From an uncultured Pseudodesulfovibrio sp. (GTDB lineage Bacteria; Desulfobacterota; Desulfovibrionia; Desulfovibrionales; Desulfovibrionaceae): DNA of 64,000 nucleotides. Shown here piece by piece: positions 1 through 8,650 of this stretch. Below the pieces are notes generated by a model. That model was not told the DNA's origin. It ran no database searches and saw only the letters and a list, made by a program, of their open reading frames with translations. The position numbers and the translations under genes are program-made. Where the stretch lies: contig NZ_OY760059.1 in assembly GCF_963662885.1 (NCBI RefSeq), positions 248,001 through 312,000 on the forward strand. The letters are read 5' to 3'. Positions within the stretch are counted from its first letter, which is position 1, and the number at the start of each line of letters is the position of its first letter.

Positions 1-10
1 CAAGGGGCGG

Positions 11-361
11 ATGACGTATACCGACATGGTCCGGTTTCTGGCCGCCAATGCACTCACCCTGTCCGAGCTGACCGCCGCAGGCTCCGGCCAATACGCCATC
101 ATCGCCCTGGGACGCGACAGGGTCGGTCCCGAAGCGACCATGACCATCGCTGTCTCGGCCACGGCGACGGGCGCGGAAGGCCACGATGCGGGGTGCGGTT
201 CCTCGGTACTGGAAGGAGGCTGGCCTGTGGCCGTGCTGGTGGGGACGCTGTCCCCGGCGAGCAATGACAAGCTCTACGCCAAGGTCTCGTTCAAGAGCAA
301 ACCCGGCTTTGCCATGACCAAAAAAATCGGTGTTTACCAGATAGCCGCTTTCGGCAACTAG
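11..361 (+). CDS. Hypothetical protein, possibly the 3' end of a longer gene
   Basis: An open frame of 116 codons from the first ATG to a TAG stop. The frame is also open from that ATG back to the window edge, so the true start may lie outside the window. The protein is rich in Ala, Gly and Thr with alternating short hydrophobic stretches (for example AVLVGTLSPAS), which suggests a beta-rich fold. I see no signal peptide and recognise no family. A hairpin followed by a T-rich run lies about 40 bases after the stop, which supports a real gene end here. Confidence 0.55.
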   Translation: MTYTDMVRFLAANALTLSELTAAGSGQYAIIALGRDRVGPEATMTIAVSATATGAEGHDAGCGSSVLEGGWPVAVLVGTLSPASNDKLYAKVSFKSKPGFAMTKKIGVYQIAAFGN

Positions 362-371
362 ACAGCCAGAA

Positions 372-402
372 ACAAAGAAAGGGCTTCACGCCCCTTCTTT
401 GT
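372..402 (-). terminator. Hairpin, likely terminator for the chemoreceptor gene
   Basis: An inverted repeat (ACAAAGAA-AGGGC / GCCCC-TTCTTTGT) with a 5-base loop. Read on the minus strand it is followed by TTTGTTTCT. It lies between two convergent genes, about 90 bases past the stop of the chemoreceptor gene. Confidence 0.5.
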
Positions 403-403
403 G

Positions 404-451
404 GGCGGAAGGCCATCGAATACTTTCGATCGGTCTTCCGCCTTTCTATTT
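404..451 (+). terminator. Hairpin terminator after the first gene
   Basis: A long near-perfect inverted repeat (arms start GGCGGAAG and end CTTCCGCC) is followed on the plus strand by TTTCTATTT. It sits downstream of the first gene and may also act against minus-strand transcription. Confidence 0.6.
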
Positions 452-489
452 GTCGCCGGCAAGCGTTACGCCGCTCCGGCCGGATGGAC

Positions 490-2508
490 TCAGAACTTTT
501 CGAACTCCTCGTCTTCACTCATGTCCAGAGCGAGGCCGGGGTCTTCTCTCCGTGTCCTGACCGGCGCGGCAGGCAGGGATTTTGTTGCCGGACGCCGGGC
601 CACAACCGTGCTGCGGCTTCTGGGACCGGAAGCAACCCTGAAGAACGTCATGGCCTCGGCCAACATCTGGGCCTGGCTGGACAGCTCCTCGCTGGTGGAG
701 GCCATCTCTTCCGAAGCCGAGGCATTGCTCTGGACGACCTCGTCCAGTTGGTTCACGGACGAGGCGATCTCATTCACACCCTTTTCCTGCTCCACCGAGC
801 TGGAGGCGATCTCCTGAATCAACTCGGCCGTGCGCCCGATCTGCGGGACCAGCTCGTCGAGCATCCTGCCCGCCTTGTCGGCCACGCCGATGGAGGCAGT
901 GGACAGATCGCCGATCTCCTCGGCCGCCTTGCCGCTGCGTTCGGCCAGTTTGCGGACCTCTGCGGCAACCACCGCAAACCCTTTGCCGTGTTCACCGGCC
1001 CGGGCCGCCTCAATGGCCGCATTGAGCGCCAACAGGTTGGTCTGACGAGCGATCTCCTGGATGATGGTAATCCGCTCGGCAATGGATTTGAGAGCATCCA
1101 TGGCCTCACCCACTGCCTTGCCACTTTCCTTGGCCCCGTCAGCGGCCTTGGTGGCGATGGCTTCGGTCTCCTTGGCGGACTGTGCGTTGGTCCGCACCCC
1201 GGCGCTCATCTCCTCCATGGAGGCGGAAATCTGCTCGATGGACGCGGACTGCTCCACAACGGACTGGGACAGGGACTGAGCCGATGCGGACAGCTCCTCG
1301 CTGCCTGCGGAAACACTTTCCGTGGCCGAGTTCACATCGGCCACGACCTGGTTCAGCCGATCGGCCATGCGGGTAAGCGCCTCGGCCAACTGGCCGACCT
1401 CGTCGTTCTGCTTCAGATCCACAGAAGCGGTCAGGTCGCCGGTGGATACGATCTGGGCAAAGTCCATGCCCTTGCGCAGCGGACCGATAATGCCCCTGGC
1501 GATAATCCAGGCCAGAATCACGCCCACCAGCACGGACACGACGCCAAAGATCATGACGCCCATACGGGTGCTGGCCGCCTGGGCGAGCATCTCCTGGTCG
1601 GTCATGATATTGGCGGCAATGAGGTCCGTACTCTTGTTCAGCAGTTCCTGAACCTTGTTCAGGGCGGGAACCGTGACGTCGGCGTAGATGGCCTTGGCCT
1701 GGTCGTACCCCTTGATACGGGCGTCGTTCAGTTTGAGCACCCCGTCGATGGCCGCCAGGGTCTCCTCGCCAAGAGGCGCGGTGATGTCCCGATACCACTC
1801 CTGGGCCTTGGCCCGGTTGCCCGATTCCAGTTCGGTGTCGATCTCGGCGGCGGATTCATGCAGGGAGCGGTGCGGCTCGAAAATTTTCTGTACCAGGGCC
1901 CCAAACTCGGGGTCGCTCTTCATTCGCTGCGCGGTCTCGTCGGAATACAGCCACTGGCCGAAGTGACACTTATGCGGGTCGGTCTGGACGCCGGTGCTCG
2001 TGCTCGTCGGATTGATAAGGGCGTCCTTGATCTTGCCCATCCAGCTCAGATGGTCGAGCTTTTTGTCGCGCAAGAAGGAACCCAGCTCCACATCCGCCGG
2101 AGCGTACTTTTCGCCTATCTCCACCGCCGAGACGTGCAGCGTGTTGTGGTAGTTCTCGATTTCCGCCATGAGGGGCTTCAATGCGGGAACAAGCTTCTCG
2201 GCCTCTGTCCGTGCGTCGCTGTAAAACCATTTGCCGAAAGCGCACTTGTGCGGGTCGGTCTGCACGTTCAGTTCGTTGACTTTGGAACTGGTCAACAGCT
2301 CGTTGACCTTCTCCGACCACTTGAGGTGGTCCACCACCTTTTGCGTGAAATTTCCCCGTAGTTTATTACCGGTGATGACTTCCTTGGCATCGCCTACGAT
2401 ACCGCTGATGCCGAACAGTGCCCACCCCCCAAGCACCAGCAGCAACAGCAGCACCGATCCGAAGCCGATGCCGAATTTCAAACAAAGTTTACAATCTTTC
2501 CAGCCCAT
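490..2508 (-). CDS. Methyl-accepting chemotaxis protein with two tandem N-terminal CZB domains
   Basis: A 672-residue transmembrane chemoreceptor. TM1 is about residues 11-36; TM2 ([18 protein letters not shown]) is followed by a HAMP-like segment and a full MCP signalling domain with the hairpin-tip sequence near [18 protein letters not shown]. The sensory part between the TMs holds two complete CZB zinc-binding motifs: HLKW at H61, C89-AFGKW, H121/H125; and HLSW at H153, C181-HFGQW, H213/H217. The C-terminus is EEFEKF, an aromatic-spaced tail like the CheR/CheB tether of other receptors. I chose the ATG at 2508 because GGGAGGA lies just upstream; the longer GTG start at 2526 would put that ribosome site inside the gene. 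Ligand inferred: zinc or a zinc-reactive oxidant. Confidence 0.93.
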   Translation of the reverse strand: MGWKDCKLCLKFGIGFGSVLLLLLVLGGWALFGISGIVGDAKEVITGNKLRGNFTQKVVDHLKWSEKVNELLTSSKVNELNVQTDPHKCAFGKWFYSDARTEAEKLVPALKPLMAEIENYHNTLHVSAVEIGEKYAPADVELGSFLRDKKLDHLSWMGKIKDALINPTSTSTGVQTDPHKCHFGQWLYSDETAQRMKSDPEFGALVQKIFEPHRSLHESAAEIDTELESGNRAKAQEWYRDITAPLGEETLAAIDGVLKLNDARIKGYDQAKAIYADVTVPALNKVQELLNKSTDLIAANIMTDQEMLAQAASTRMGVMIFGVVSVLVGVILAWIIARGIIGPLRKGMDFAQIVSTGDLTASVDLKQNDEVGQLAEALTRMADRLNQVVADVNSATESVSAGSEELSASAQSLSQSVVEQSASIEQISASMEEMSAGVRTNAQSAKETEAIATKAADGAKESGKAVGEAMDALKSIAERITIIQEIARQTNLLALNAAIEAARAGEHGKGFAVVAAEVRKLAERSGKAAEEIGDLSTASIGVADKAGRMLDELVPQIGRTAELIQEIASSSVEQEKGVNEIASSVNQLDEVVQSNASASEEMASTSEELSSQAQMLAEAMTFFRVASGPRSRSTVVARRPATKSLPAAPVRTRREDPGLALDMSEDEEFEKF

Positions 2509-2654
2509 CAGAGTCCTCCCGGACACACATCATTGCATACCATACCCCTACCCATACGCCCATAAATGAGCTCCGGAGTCATATAATGCAATTATAAATT
2601 GCCGGGAAGGTGCGGTATTTGCAGTATCTATTACAGCTATACCGAATTTTTTTT

Positions 2655-3431
2655 TCAGTGGGCCAGCCGCTCCAATAATGTGCGCGCCAAACCATCCAAT
2701 TTGTCGCTCTCGGGTAACCCGAGAACCGACGCGTCGGTCATCTGGCGTTCGGCCAGTCCCTCCAGCACGGGTACGGTCATGCGCCATTGGGGCAAACCTT
2801 CCAGCAGGGGCGGCTCCCCGGCCGTATAGCGGTTCAGCACCAGCACCTGATTGACCAACCCCAGGTCGGCGGCCATGCGGCCCACCTCGGCCCCGGTACG
2901 CAGGCTGCGCATGGACGGTTCCGAGACCACCACCAGCCCGTCCACATGGGCCACGGTGCCGCGTCCCAGATGCTCCACGCCCGCCTCAAGGTCCACCAGA
3001 ACCCACTCGTCGCGGTCCATGACGATGTGCGCCAACAGCGCCTTCAGCAACGCGTTGGCGTCGCACGCGCACCCGCCGCCCGCGTTGGTCACCGCGCCCA
3101 TGACGATCAGCCGCTTGCGGCCCGGCTTCACGCCCGGCAGCGGCTCACCGCCCAGGGGGACGTCCACGGCCAGTTCTTCCGGCAGGTCACCCACTTCGGG
3201 ATTGAGATTCAAGAATCCGCCTTCGTGAATACGCTCGCGCACCAGATCGCCGCGCAAGACCAGCGGTTCGGGCAAGGCGTCCGCGTCCAGACCCGAAGCC
3301 TGGCCCAGCGACAGGGCCGTGTCCGCGTCCACCAGCCAGACGTTCTTGCCGCTACGGGCCAGCCAGTCCGCCACCCACGCACACAACGAGGTCTTGCCCA
3401 CGCCACCTTTGCCCGCAAACGCTATTTTCAT
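2655..3431 (-). CDS. cooC: CO dehydrogenase nickel-insertion accessory ATPase CooC
   Basis: A MinD/SIMIBI-type P-loop ATPase of 258 residues that helps load nickel into the C-cluster of CO dehydrogenase. The deviant Walker A GKGGVGKT is at residues 7-14, a VDAD motif at about 34-37, and the CooC metal-binding CxC (C121-A-C123) is present. It lies 301 bases after cooS on the same strand. GGAGG is 9 bases before the chosen ATG; an extension upstream would run through a palindromic repeat and is unlikely. The gap to cooS holds two strong hairpins, so cooC may be less expressed than cooS or separately transcribed. Confidence 0.93.
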   Translation of the reverse strand: MKIAFAGKGGVGKTSLCAWVADWLARSGKNVWLVDADTALSLGQASGLDADALPEPLVLRGDLVRERIHEGGFLNLNPEVGDLPEELAVDVPLGGEPLPGVKPGRKRLIVMGAVTNAGGGCACDANALLKALLAHIVMDRDEWVLVDLEAGVEHLGRGTVAHVDGLVVVSEPSMRSLRTGAEVGRMAADLGLVNQVLVLNRYTAGEPPLLEGLPQWRMTVPVLEGLAERQMTDASVLGLPESDKLDGLARTLLERLAH

Positions 3432-3452
3432 GTGAATATGCCTCCGGCGGCC

Positions 3453-3505
3453 GGGGGAAGGGGAGAGGAAAACTTTTGAGAAAAGTTTTCCTCTCCCCTT
3501 CCCCC
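3453..3505. repeat. Perfect 25-bp inverted repeat, dispersed palindrome copy 1
   Basis: Arms 3453-3477 and 3481-3505 are perfect reverse complements around a 3-base loop (GAG). The flank CTTCCCCCGAACCCCCATCC recurs, inverted, near 20360-20390. The element sits between cooC and cooS, just upstream of the cooC ribosome site. Confidence 0.8.
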
Positions 3506-3678
3506 GAACCCCCATCCCCTCTCCTTTCCAAACTTTTTGTGTCGCTTCGCGAGGGGTGAACGGAAGCGGCAAAATGTCCTGTCGTATTGACGATGACGCA
3601 AGGAGTCGGGTGCCCCGGCACTCCCCCCACAAACCTCCGCACGCGCGAATGCGCATACAAAAAGTTTTGAAGGGGAGT

Positions 3679-3714
3679 CCAGAGGGGAAACTTTTTCAAA
3701 AGTTTCCCCTCTGG
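3679..3714 (-). terminator. 17-bp perfect hairpin after cooS, repeat-like
   Basis: Arms 3679-3695 and 3698-3714 are perfect reverse complements (CCAGAGGGGAAACTTTT type). It starts 18 bases past the cooS stop and is followed on the minus strand by a CCCCTTCAAAACTTTTTG tail. It probably terminates or stabilises the cooS message. The flank GCCGCCGGAGGCACGC resembles the flank of the other palindromes. Confidence 0.55.
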
Positions 3715-3732
3715 CCGCCGGAGGCACGCTCC

Positions 3733-5610
3733 CTACTCGCTCAGGCCGAGGCCTTTGCGCTTGGCTTTGATGCGATCATCGAACATTTCGGCGGCCTTGA
3801 CCATATCGCCTTCGATGAAGAAGGTCGCGCCGACCAGGTCTTCGAGGCCGGACACGGCCAGATCGGTAACGGTCTTGGAGCCGAGGATGTTCGGCGGATG
3901 GCCCAGGTGGGTGTAGATGCCGGAAGCCACGGCGTAGAGGCCGATGGCGGCGGCTTTCTCGGAGTACCATTCGGGCGAGGAGGCACCCACGGGCAGGTCC
4001 GAGATATCCACGTTCAGGGCGTTGGCCAGGGCAGCACACAGTTGGAGGATACGTGCGTTGTCCACGCAGGAGCCATAGTGCAGGACCGGCGGAATACCCA
4101 GAGCGCCGCAAACCTTCTTCAGACCGGGGCCGGCCTTTTCGATGGCGTTGGGCACGAGCAGCCCGGCCTTGCCTGCGGCAGTGGTCACACAGCCGGTAAC
4201 GAGTACGAGGATGTCCTTCTTGATCAGCTCTTCGGCGAGCTTCACGTTCATGGAGTCCTGTTTGATCTTGGGGTTGTTGCAGCCCACGATGCCGACCGCG
4301 CCGCGGATGTCGCCGGCGGCGATGGCCTGGACCAGCGGGTCGAGGGAACCGCCGAGCGCGGCAGTGACGGCCTCGTTGGAGAAGCCGGTCATGATCTCGA
4401 CGGGCTCGCAGGGGATGTCCACTCGGCTTGCGTCACGCTGGGCGAACGCTTCCACCGCGATGGACACGATTTCCTTGGCCTGCTGCATGGCGGTCGCGGG
4501 CTGGAAATCGAAGTGGGTCGCGCCCGTGAAACGCGCCTTGTTGGCGGTGTCGATGAACTTGGTGTGATAGCAGCCGGACACCTGGACGAGGGAGGGCATG
4601 ATGCACTGGTAGTCGACCACGATGGCCTCGACCGCGCCGGTGATGATGGCCAACTCGGTCATCAGGTGGTTACCCGCCATGGGGATGCCTTGGCGCATGA
4701 GCAGCTCGTTGCCGGTGCAGCACAGACCGGCCACGTTGATGCCGTTCGCGCCAAGCTCCTTGGCCCGGGCGAGCAGTTCCGGGTCGCGGGCGGCGGCCAG
4801 GATCATCTCGGAGACCACGGGGTTGTGGCCGTGCACCAGCAGGTTGACCTTGTCGGCCTTGATGACGCCCAGGTTGGCCGTGGACATCTTGGGCGTGGGT
4901 ACGCCGAAGATGACGTCGGACAGCTCGGTGCCGATCATGGAACCGCCCCAGCCGTCGGCCAAAGCGGTGCGGGCCGCGTGGATCATGGTGTTGGGAGCGT
5001 CGTTGTCGCAGCCCATGTGGGTGCGGTGCATCATCTCGGCGATCTCGCGGTCCACGCCGCGCGGGGTCATCTTGAGCCCGGCCCACTTGTCCTTGCGCGC
5101 CTGGGGTACGCGGGACAGGAAGGAGACCTCCTTCTTGCGAGAGCCGAAGTCGGCGAAGAAACATTCCATGACGTCGCGGGCCACGTCCATGGTCGAACGG
5201 CCGTCGGTCTCGATGCCGACTTCCGCGGCGATGGTCCGCAGCTTGCCTTCCTCTGTGATCTTGTAATCCTTGGTCTCGCCTTCGACGATGGCCTCCAGGA
5301 CCTCGATCAGGTCACGGCCGTGGTCCGAGTGGCCAGCCGCGCCACCGGTCACGAACCGGCCGAAGTTGCGGGCCACGATGACGTCCGCGTCCGCGCCGCA
5401 GACACCCAGCGGGTTCTTCTCGCTGACCCGGCAGGGGCCCATGGTACAGTTGCGGCAGGTGGTGCCCAGCTCGCAGAATTTACAGTGCGGCGTCTGCCGG
5501 TCCAGCCTGTCGTGCACGGTCTGGATGCCTTCGGCGCGGGCCTTCTTGAGCATGGCCTTGGCGTCGTCCCAAATGGTCAGTTCATCAATAGGTCTCGGTT
5601 CTTTAGCCAA
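3733..5610 (-). CDS. cooS: Anaerobic carbon-monoxide dehydrogenase catalytic subunit
   Basis: Ni-Fe CO dehydrogenase (CO + H2O to CO2 + 2H+ + 2e-), 625 residues, the family length. The N-terminal cluster region reads C43-KF-C46-ELGTT-C52-RN-C55-TMGP-C60, then C71. The CX2C at 43-46 matches the D-cluster spacing reported for the Desulfovibrio vulgaris enzyme, which holds a [2Fe-2S] cluster. C-cluster ligands by family comparison: H262 (HGHNP), C298 (GLCCTG), C336, C444 (GCNNP), C474 (TGC) and C515 (GSC), all present. The start is TTG at 5610, six bases after AGGAGG; a longer frame would begin upstream of that site. No CooF or CooH hydrogenase genes are adjacent. Confidence 0.97.
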   Translation of the reverse strand: MAKEPRPIDELTIWDDAKAMLKKARAEGIQTVHDRLDRQTPHCKFCELGTTCRNCTMGPCRVSEKNPLGVCGADADVIVARNFGRFVTGGAAGHSDHGRDLIEVLEAIVEGETKDYKITEEGKLRTIAAEVGIETDGRSTMDVARDVMECFFADFGSRKKEVSFLSRVPQARKDKWAGLKMTPRGVDREIAEMMHRTHMGCDNDAPNTMIHAARTALADGWGGSMIGTELSDVIFGVPTPKMSTANLGVIKADKVNLLVHGHNPVVSEMILAAARDPELLARAKELGANGINVAGLCCTGNELLMRQGIPMAGNHLMTELAIITGAVEAIVVDYQCIMPSLVQVSGCYHTKFIDTANKARFTGATHFDFQPATAMQQAKEIVSIAVEAFAQRDASRVDIPCEPVEIMTGFSNEAVTAALGGSLDPLVQAIAAGDIRGAVGIVGCNNPKIKQDSMNVKLAEELIKKDILVLVTGCVTTAAGKAGLLVPNAIEKAGPGLKKVCGALGIPPVLHYGSCVDNARILQLCAALANALNVDISDLPVGASSPEWYSEKAAAIGLYAVASGIYTHLGHPPNILGSKTVTDLAVSGLEDLVGATFFIEGDMVKAAEMFDDRIKAKRKGLGLSE

Positions 5611-6069
5611 AATGTACCTCCTATCCCTTTTCGCCGGGTCTGATCGAAGCAACCCCCCGGCTATACAATTTGCGGTGCCGATACTGGTTTTGAGGGTATC
5701 AAATCCGAACGATCCTGTATGTCGGGCTGCCGACTAAACAGGCGAAAAACTCGGAGTCAGTGGAAAAATTACATAGAAAAAGGGGGTTCAGAGGATGATT
5801 ATTTTATAATCTACGCCAAAAACAGCCCATTTTTGGCCTCTGAAGCGTGAATACGTGAAAATGCGTTCAATCGACGAGTCGATCCGAACGTGCTTCACGA
5901 CGCGCCTTCAAACGCCTCGCCAGGAAGCGCAAAATCCGGACAATATGCGAAAAATGGCAACTTCCAAGGTGACACATTGCGCCAAGTCGAATAGGCTGGG
6001 CGTAAAAATATCGGCAGAGGAAAAACGACGACCGAATATCACCTTAGATTGCATACGGAGGAGAAAGAA
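5611..6069. other. Intergenic control region between cooS and a divergent small gene
   Basis: About 460 bases without a supported gene. It holds the CooA-type box at 5720-5735, an AT-rich perfect inverted repeat at 5797-5811 (GATTAT-TTT-ATAATC on the plus strand), and the ribosome site of the small plus-strand gene (GGAGGAG at about 6058). Confidence 0.6.
5720..5735 (-). promoter_or_regulatory. CooA-type operator upstream of cooS
   Basis: The plus strand reads TGTCGGGCTGCCGACT, i.e. TGTCG-N6-CGACT. The published CooA consensus is TGTCG-N6-CGACA, so only the last base differs. It is about 110 bases upstream of the cooS start, and a CooA-type gene lies 0.6 kb away. A site centred near 5727 would suit activation from a start point around 5684. 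Regulation is inferred. Confidence 0.7.
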
Positions 6070-6318
6070 ATGGCGAAACACAACGACATCAAAGGGGCCC
6101 TGGACTTCATGAGACAAGGATACTCCAAAGACGGCGACTCCTTCAGCTTCACGGTGGCCGATATCGTCAGCAACCTGGACATCACGGAAAGACAGGCCAA
6201 GGACGTGCTCCGGGCAGTCAACACCCGCGCCCGATTCTGGAGAGGGGATTTCCCCGCCGGTTCGGAACTGGTCGTCAACGCCCCTGTTTACGACCGCATA
6301 ACCAACTGGTTCGATTGA
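6070..6318 (+). CDS. Small hypothetical protein next to cooA
   Basis: An 82-residue soluble protein (starts MAKHNDIKG). The segment FTVADIVSNLDITERQAKDV resembles a helix-turn-helix, but I cannot assign a family. GGAGGAG with 6-base spacing fixes the start at 6070 rather than the earlier in-frame ATG. Its TGA directly abuts the TGA of the convergent regulator gene (TTGATCAA across the junction), leaving no space for a separate terminator. It may be functionally linked to the CO locus, but nothing in the sequence proves this. Confidence 0.7.
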   Translation: MAKHNDIKGALDFMRQGYSKDGDSFSFTVADIVSNLDITERQAKDVLRAVNTRARFWRGDFPAGSELVVNAPVYDRITNWFD

Positions 6319-6978
6319 TCAATCGACTTCATCCCCGGCCGCCTTGGCAAGAGCATCCAGGTCGGGGATGAAATAGACGCCGCGCCCGCGCTTGAACATC
6401 AGGCCCGCGCGCTCCATGTCGTTGAGCAGGGTGGACACGGTCTGGCGGGTGGCTCCCATGAGCTGGGAAAGCTGCTCGATGGTCAGGTTGAACCGGATCA
6501 GCCGCCCGTCTTCTTCGGGAGTGCCCGAGGTCCGCGCTTCGTTCAGGATGTAATCCATGAGCCGGTTGTAGATATCCTTGAAGGCCAGACCGCCGATGAT
6601 GGAAAACGAGTTGCGCAGGATATGACCCAGCACGCGGACCATGGTCCTGGTGAAGAGCGGAATCTCGGCCATGCAGCGCTTGACCGACTGCACGTCCGTG
6701 AGCAGCAGCTCGGCGTCCTCCATGGCCTGGATATAGCATCCGGAATGGGAGGAATAGGGGTCGCCCGGGTTGAGGATGGCCAGGGTGAATTCCTTGTCCT
6801 CGTAGGCCAGATAGACCCGCACCCTGCCCTTGGATACGACGAAGACCAGATCCTCCGGCCCGTCCGGCCGGAACACGACCTCGCCCTTGGTCACTGCCCG
6901 CTGACGGAAGACCGAGCGCAGGTCGGCCATTTCCGGCCTTTCCAGTTCGTCGAGCAGATTGACTCCAGTAAATTTCAT
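6319..6978 (-). CDS. cooA: CooA-type heme-dependent CO-sensing CRP/FNR regulator
   Basis: A 219-residue CRP/FNR-family activator. The stretch GRVRVYLAYEDKEFTLAIL (residues 51-69) is essentially the known CooA signature, and SHSGC places the heme-ligand histidine at H78 (H77 in Rhodospirillum CooA). The residue matching Rhodospirillum Cys75 is Ser76, as in other CooA proteins that lack this Cys. The C-terminal winged helix contains MGATRQTVSTLLND, the DNA-recognition helix. GGGGAG precedes the ATG. Probable target: the box in front of cooS. It could instead be a redox or NO sensor of the same family, but the heme-domain match favours CooA. Confidence 0.9.
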   Translation of the reverse strand: MKFTGVNLLDELERPEMADLRSVFRQRAVTKGEVVFRPDGPEDLVFVVSKGRVRVYLAYEDKEFTLAILNPGDPYSSHSGCYIQAMEDAELLLTDVQSVKRCMAEIPLFTRTMVRVLGHILRNSFSIIGGLAFKDIYNRLMDYILNEARTSGTPEEDGRLIRFNLTIEQLSQLMGATRQTVSTLLNDMERAGLMFKRGRGVYFIPDLDALAKAAGDEVD

Positions 6979-7103
6979 GACTTCTCCCCGTTATTTTCCC
7001 AAACTAGCATCTTTGCCAAACCCCCGTCCATCGAGCCTGCCCCTTGGTTCGATCCGACACCTGGCAAGAAGGGTGACTTGATCTTTCAGGGGTGATAGTA
7101 ACC

Positions 7104-7910
7104 ATGCCCATGAAACTTCTACGTGCATTGTCCGCCGCGCTGATCGCCCTGCTGATGGTCGTCCAGACGGCTTTGGCCGCGCCCGCCGCGTCCATGGATC
7201 CACAAGCTGCCGACGACGACTGGGATGGGCCGCCCGTCTGCGTTTTCGGCATGCCCGAATCCGGATTCGCCGTGAGCGGCAACGACTCCGGGTACATCAC
7301 CGAAGTACTTCGGACCGCCCTCGCTCCCGCCGGGTACGCCCTGATACACAAGGACATGCCCTACGTCCGTGCACGGGGCGAACTGGCCAAAGGCCACATC
7401 CAATGCTGCCTGTCGAAAAAAGGTGCCGCTCAACAAGCCACTGCCGCCCATTCCATCATCGCGGCCTGCGACCTGGCCGTGACCTATCGGCTTGCCGACG
7501 GGTTTTCCGGGCTTAACGACCTCACCGACCAGAAGGTCGCGCACCTTTACGGCTACGATTTCCAACAACTGCTGCCCGTACCCATCCGCCCGCAGACCAC
7601 CTATGACCGAACCTCGGCCATACACATGCTCGACCGCAGGCACGTGCGATACGTGGTTGGCGAGGAGTCCCTGCTCAAGGAAGCCGTCCTGGAAACCGGC
7701 CTTCCCCTGACCGAATTCGGCTTTGTCCGCTTCATGAGCATGGACGTGATCCCGATCTTCCCCCCCAACGCAGAGGGGTACCGCCTGCGTGACATCTATG
7801 ACAAGCGCATGACCGAGATGGCCAAATCCGGCGAACTGGCGGCCATCTTCAGGAAATATGGCCTGCCCGAGGATCGCATCCAGCACATCCTCAAGGCCGA
7901 CACTCCCTGA
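7104..7910 (+). CDS. Periplasmic solute-binding-like protein (SBP family 3 type)
   Basis: 268 residues with a clear Sec signal (LLRALSAALIALLMVVQTALA). The mature part has the layout of amino-acid-type periplasmic binding proteins: a beta strand opening (PPVCVFGMPESGF), SGYITEVLRTAL, and a C-terminal ELAAIFRKYGL motif typical of this fold. No ABC permease or ATPase lies nearby, so it may be a stand-alone sensor or orphan binding protein. The methyltransferase gene starts 4 bases after its stop, so the two are probably co-transcribed. A second protein of the same general type is at 32.2-33.0 kb. Confidence 0.75.
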   Translation: MPMKLLRALSAALIALLMVVQTALAAPAASMDPQAADDDWDGPPVCVFGMPESGFAVSGNDSGYITEVLRTALAPAGYALIHKDMPYVRARGELAKGHIQCCLSKKGAAQQATAAHSIIAACDLAVTYRLADGFSGLNDLTDQKVAHLYGYDFQQLLPVPIRPQTTYDRTSAIHMLDRRHVRYVVGEESLLKEAVLETGLPLTEFGFVRFMSMDVIPIFPPNAEGYRLRDIYDKRMTEMAKSGELAAIFRKYGLPEDRIQHILKADTP

Positions 7911-7913
7911 TCC

Positions 7914-8534
7914 ATGGACGAATACGGCCACCTCGCCTCCCTGTACGACCCCCTGGTCGGACGCCCCCTCCGCCCCATCCACAGAGCCATGGCCGAACGG
8001 CTTGCCCCTGCTTCCGGGGAGATCCTGGACCTGTGCTGCGGAACCGGTCTGCTCGCGGGCCAAGCCCTGGAGCGCGGTCTGGCTGTGACCGGCGTGGACC
8101 TGTCGCCGCATATGCTCGCCGTGGCTCGGACCAAACGCCCCGGTGCGAAATACATCCTGGCCGACGCCTCGGCCCTGCCCCTGCCGGACAACTGCTTCGA
8201 CGCTGCGACCATCAGTTTTGCCCTGCACGAAAAACCGCTTCACACGGCCCGCGCAATCCTGGCCCAAGCGCGCCGCGTTGTCCGTCCGGGCGGCCCTGTC
8301 TTGGTGGTCGACTATCTGCCCTCCGGTCCTGCCCAGTCCTGGTTTACCGGCCGGGCCATCAGGCTTGTCGAGCGACTGGCCGGGCGAAACCACCATGCCC
8401 GTTTTCTGGAATACATGGAGCACGGCGGCGCAGTTCCGCTCATGGCTCAGGCCGGTCTGTCCGCACGGCTTGAGCGCACCTTCATGGACGGATGGGTCGG
8501 GCTGTACGAGGCAAAAGCCCTCCCGGCCGAATAA
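7914..8534 (+). CDS. Class I SAM-dependent methyltransferase (UbiE-like)
   Basis: A 206-residue soluble methyltransferase. Motif I is ILDLCCGTGLLAG (SAM binding); an acidic residue follows in VTGVDLSP; motif II is near DASALPLPDNCFDAATISFA; motif III is RRVVRPGGPVLVVDY. The substrate cannot be inferred; the sequence resembles UbiE/COQ5 and small-molecule methyltransferases. It sits just after the binding-protein gene and is convergent with hisG, with a shared hairpin between them. Confidence 0.88.
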   Translation: MDEYGHLASLYDPLVGRPLRPIHRAMAERLAPASGEILDLCCGTGLLAGQALERGLAVTGVDLSPHMLAVARTKRPGAKYILADASALPLPDNCFDAATISFALHEKPLHTARAILAQARRVVRPGGPVLVVDYLPSGPAQSWFTGRAIRLVERLAGRNHHARFLEYMEHGGAVPLMAQAGLSARLERTFMDGWVGLYEAKALPAE

Positions 8535-8585
8535 CTCTCTTTAAAACGCCTTTATCTCCGAACCAGGAAGGGCTCCGGCCTCGGC

Positions 8586-8622
8586 AAATAAAAGGCCGGA
8601 AGAAGCGCTGCTTCTCCCGGCC
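8586..8622 (-). terminator. Rho-independent terminator of hisI-hisG
   Basis: 12-bp stem (GGCCGGGAGAAG / CTTCTTCCGGCC, one mismatch) with a short loop and TTTTATTT on the minus strand, about 30 bases after the hisG stop. Confidence 0.85.
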
Positions 8623-8650
8623 CATTCTTTCGGTAACAGGGTCAGTCAGG

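Noticed and set aside
484..2361. Long open frame antisense to the chemoreceptor gene
   Set aside because: Composition is Gly/His/Leu-rich as expected from the complement of a high-GC gene, with no motif or ribosome site; the chemoreceptor explains the region.
3733..5610. Suspected loss of a C-cluster cysteine in CooS
   Set aside because: On counting residues, the last ligand corresponds to C515 (GSC), so the set is complete.
3556..5643. Long open frame antisense to cooS
   Set aside because: It is a by-product of strong third-position GC bias; cooS has every family motif.
6319..6978. Suspicion that the CooA-type protein is inactive because Cys75 is Ser
   Set aside because: Other functional CooA proteins also lack this cysteine; the axial His is kept.
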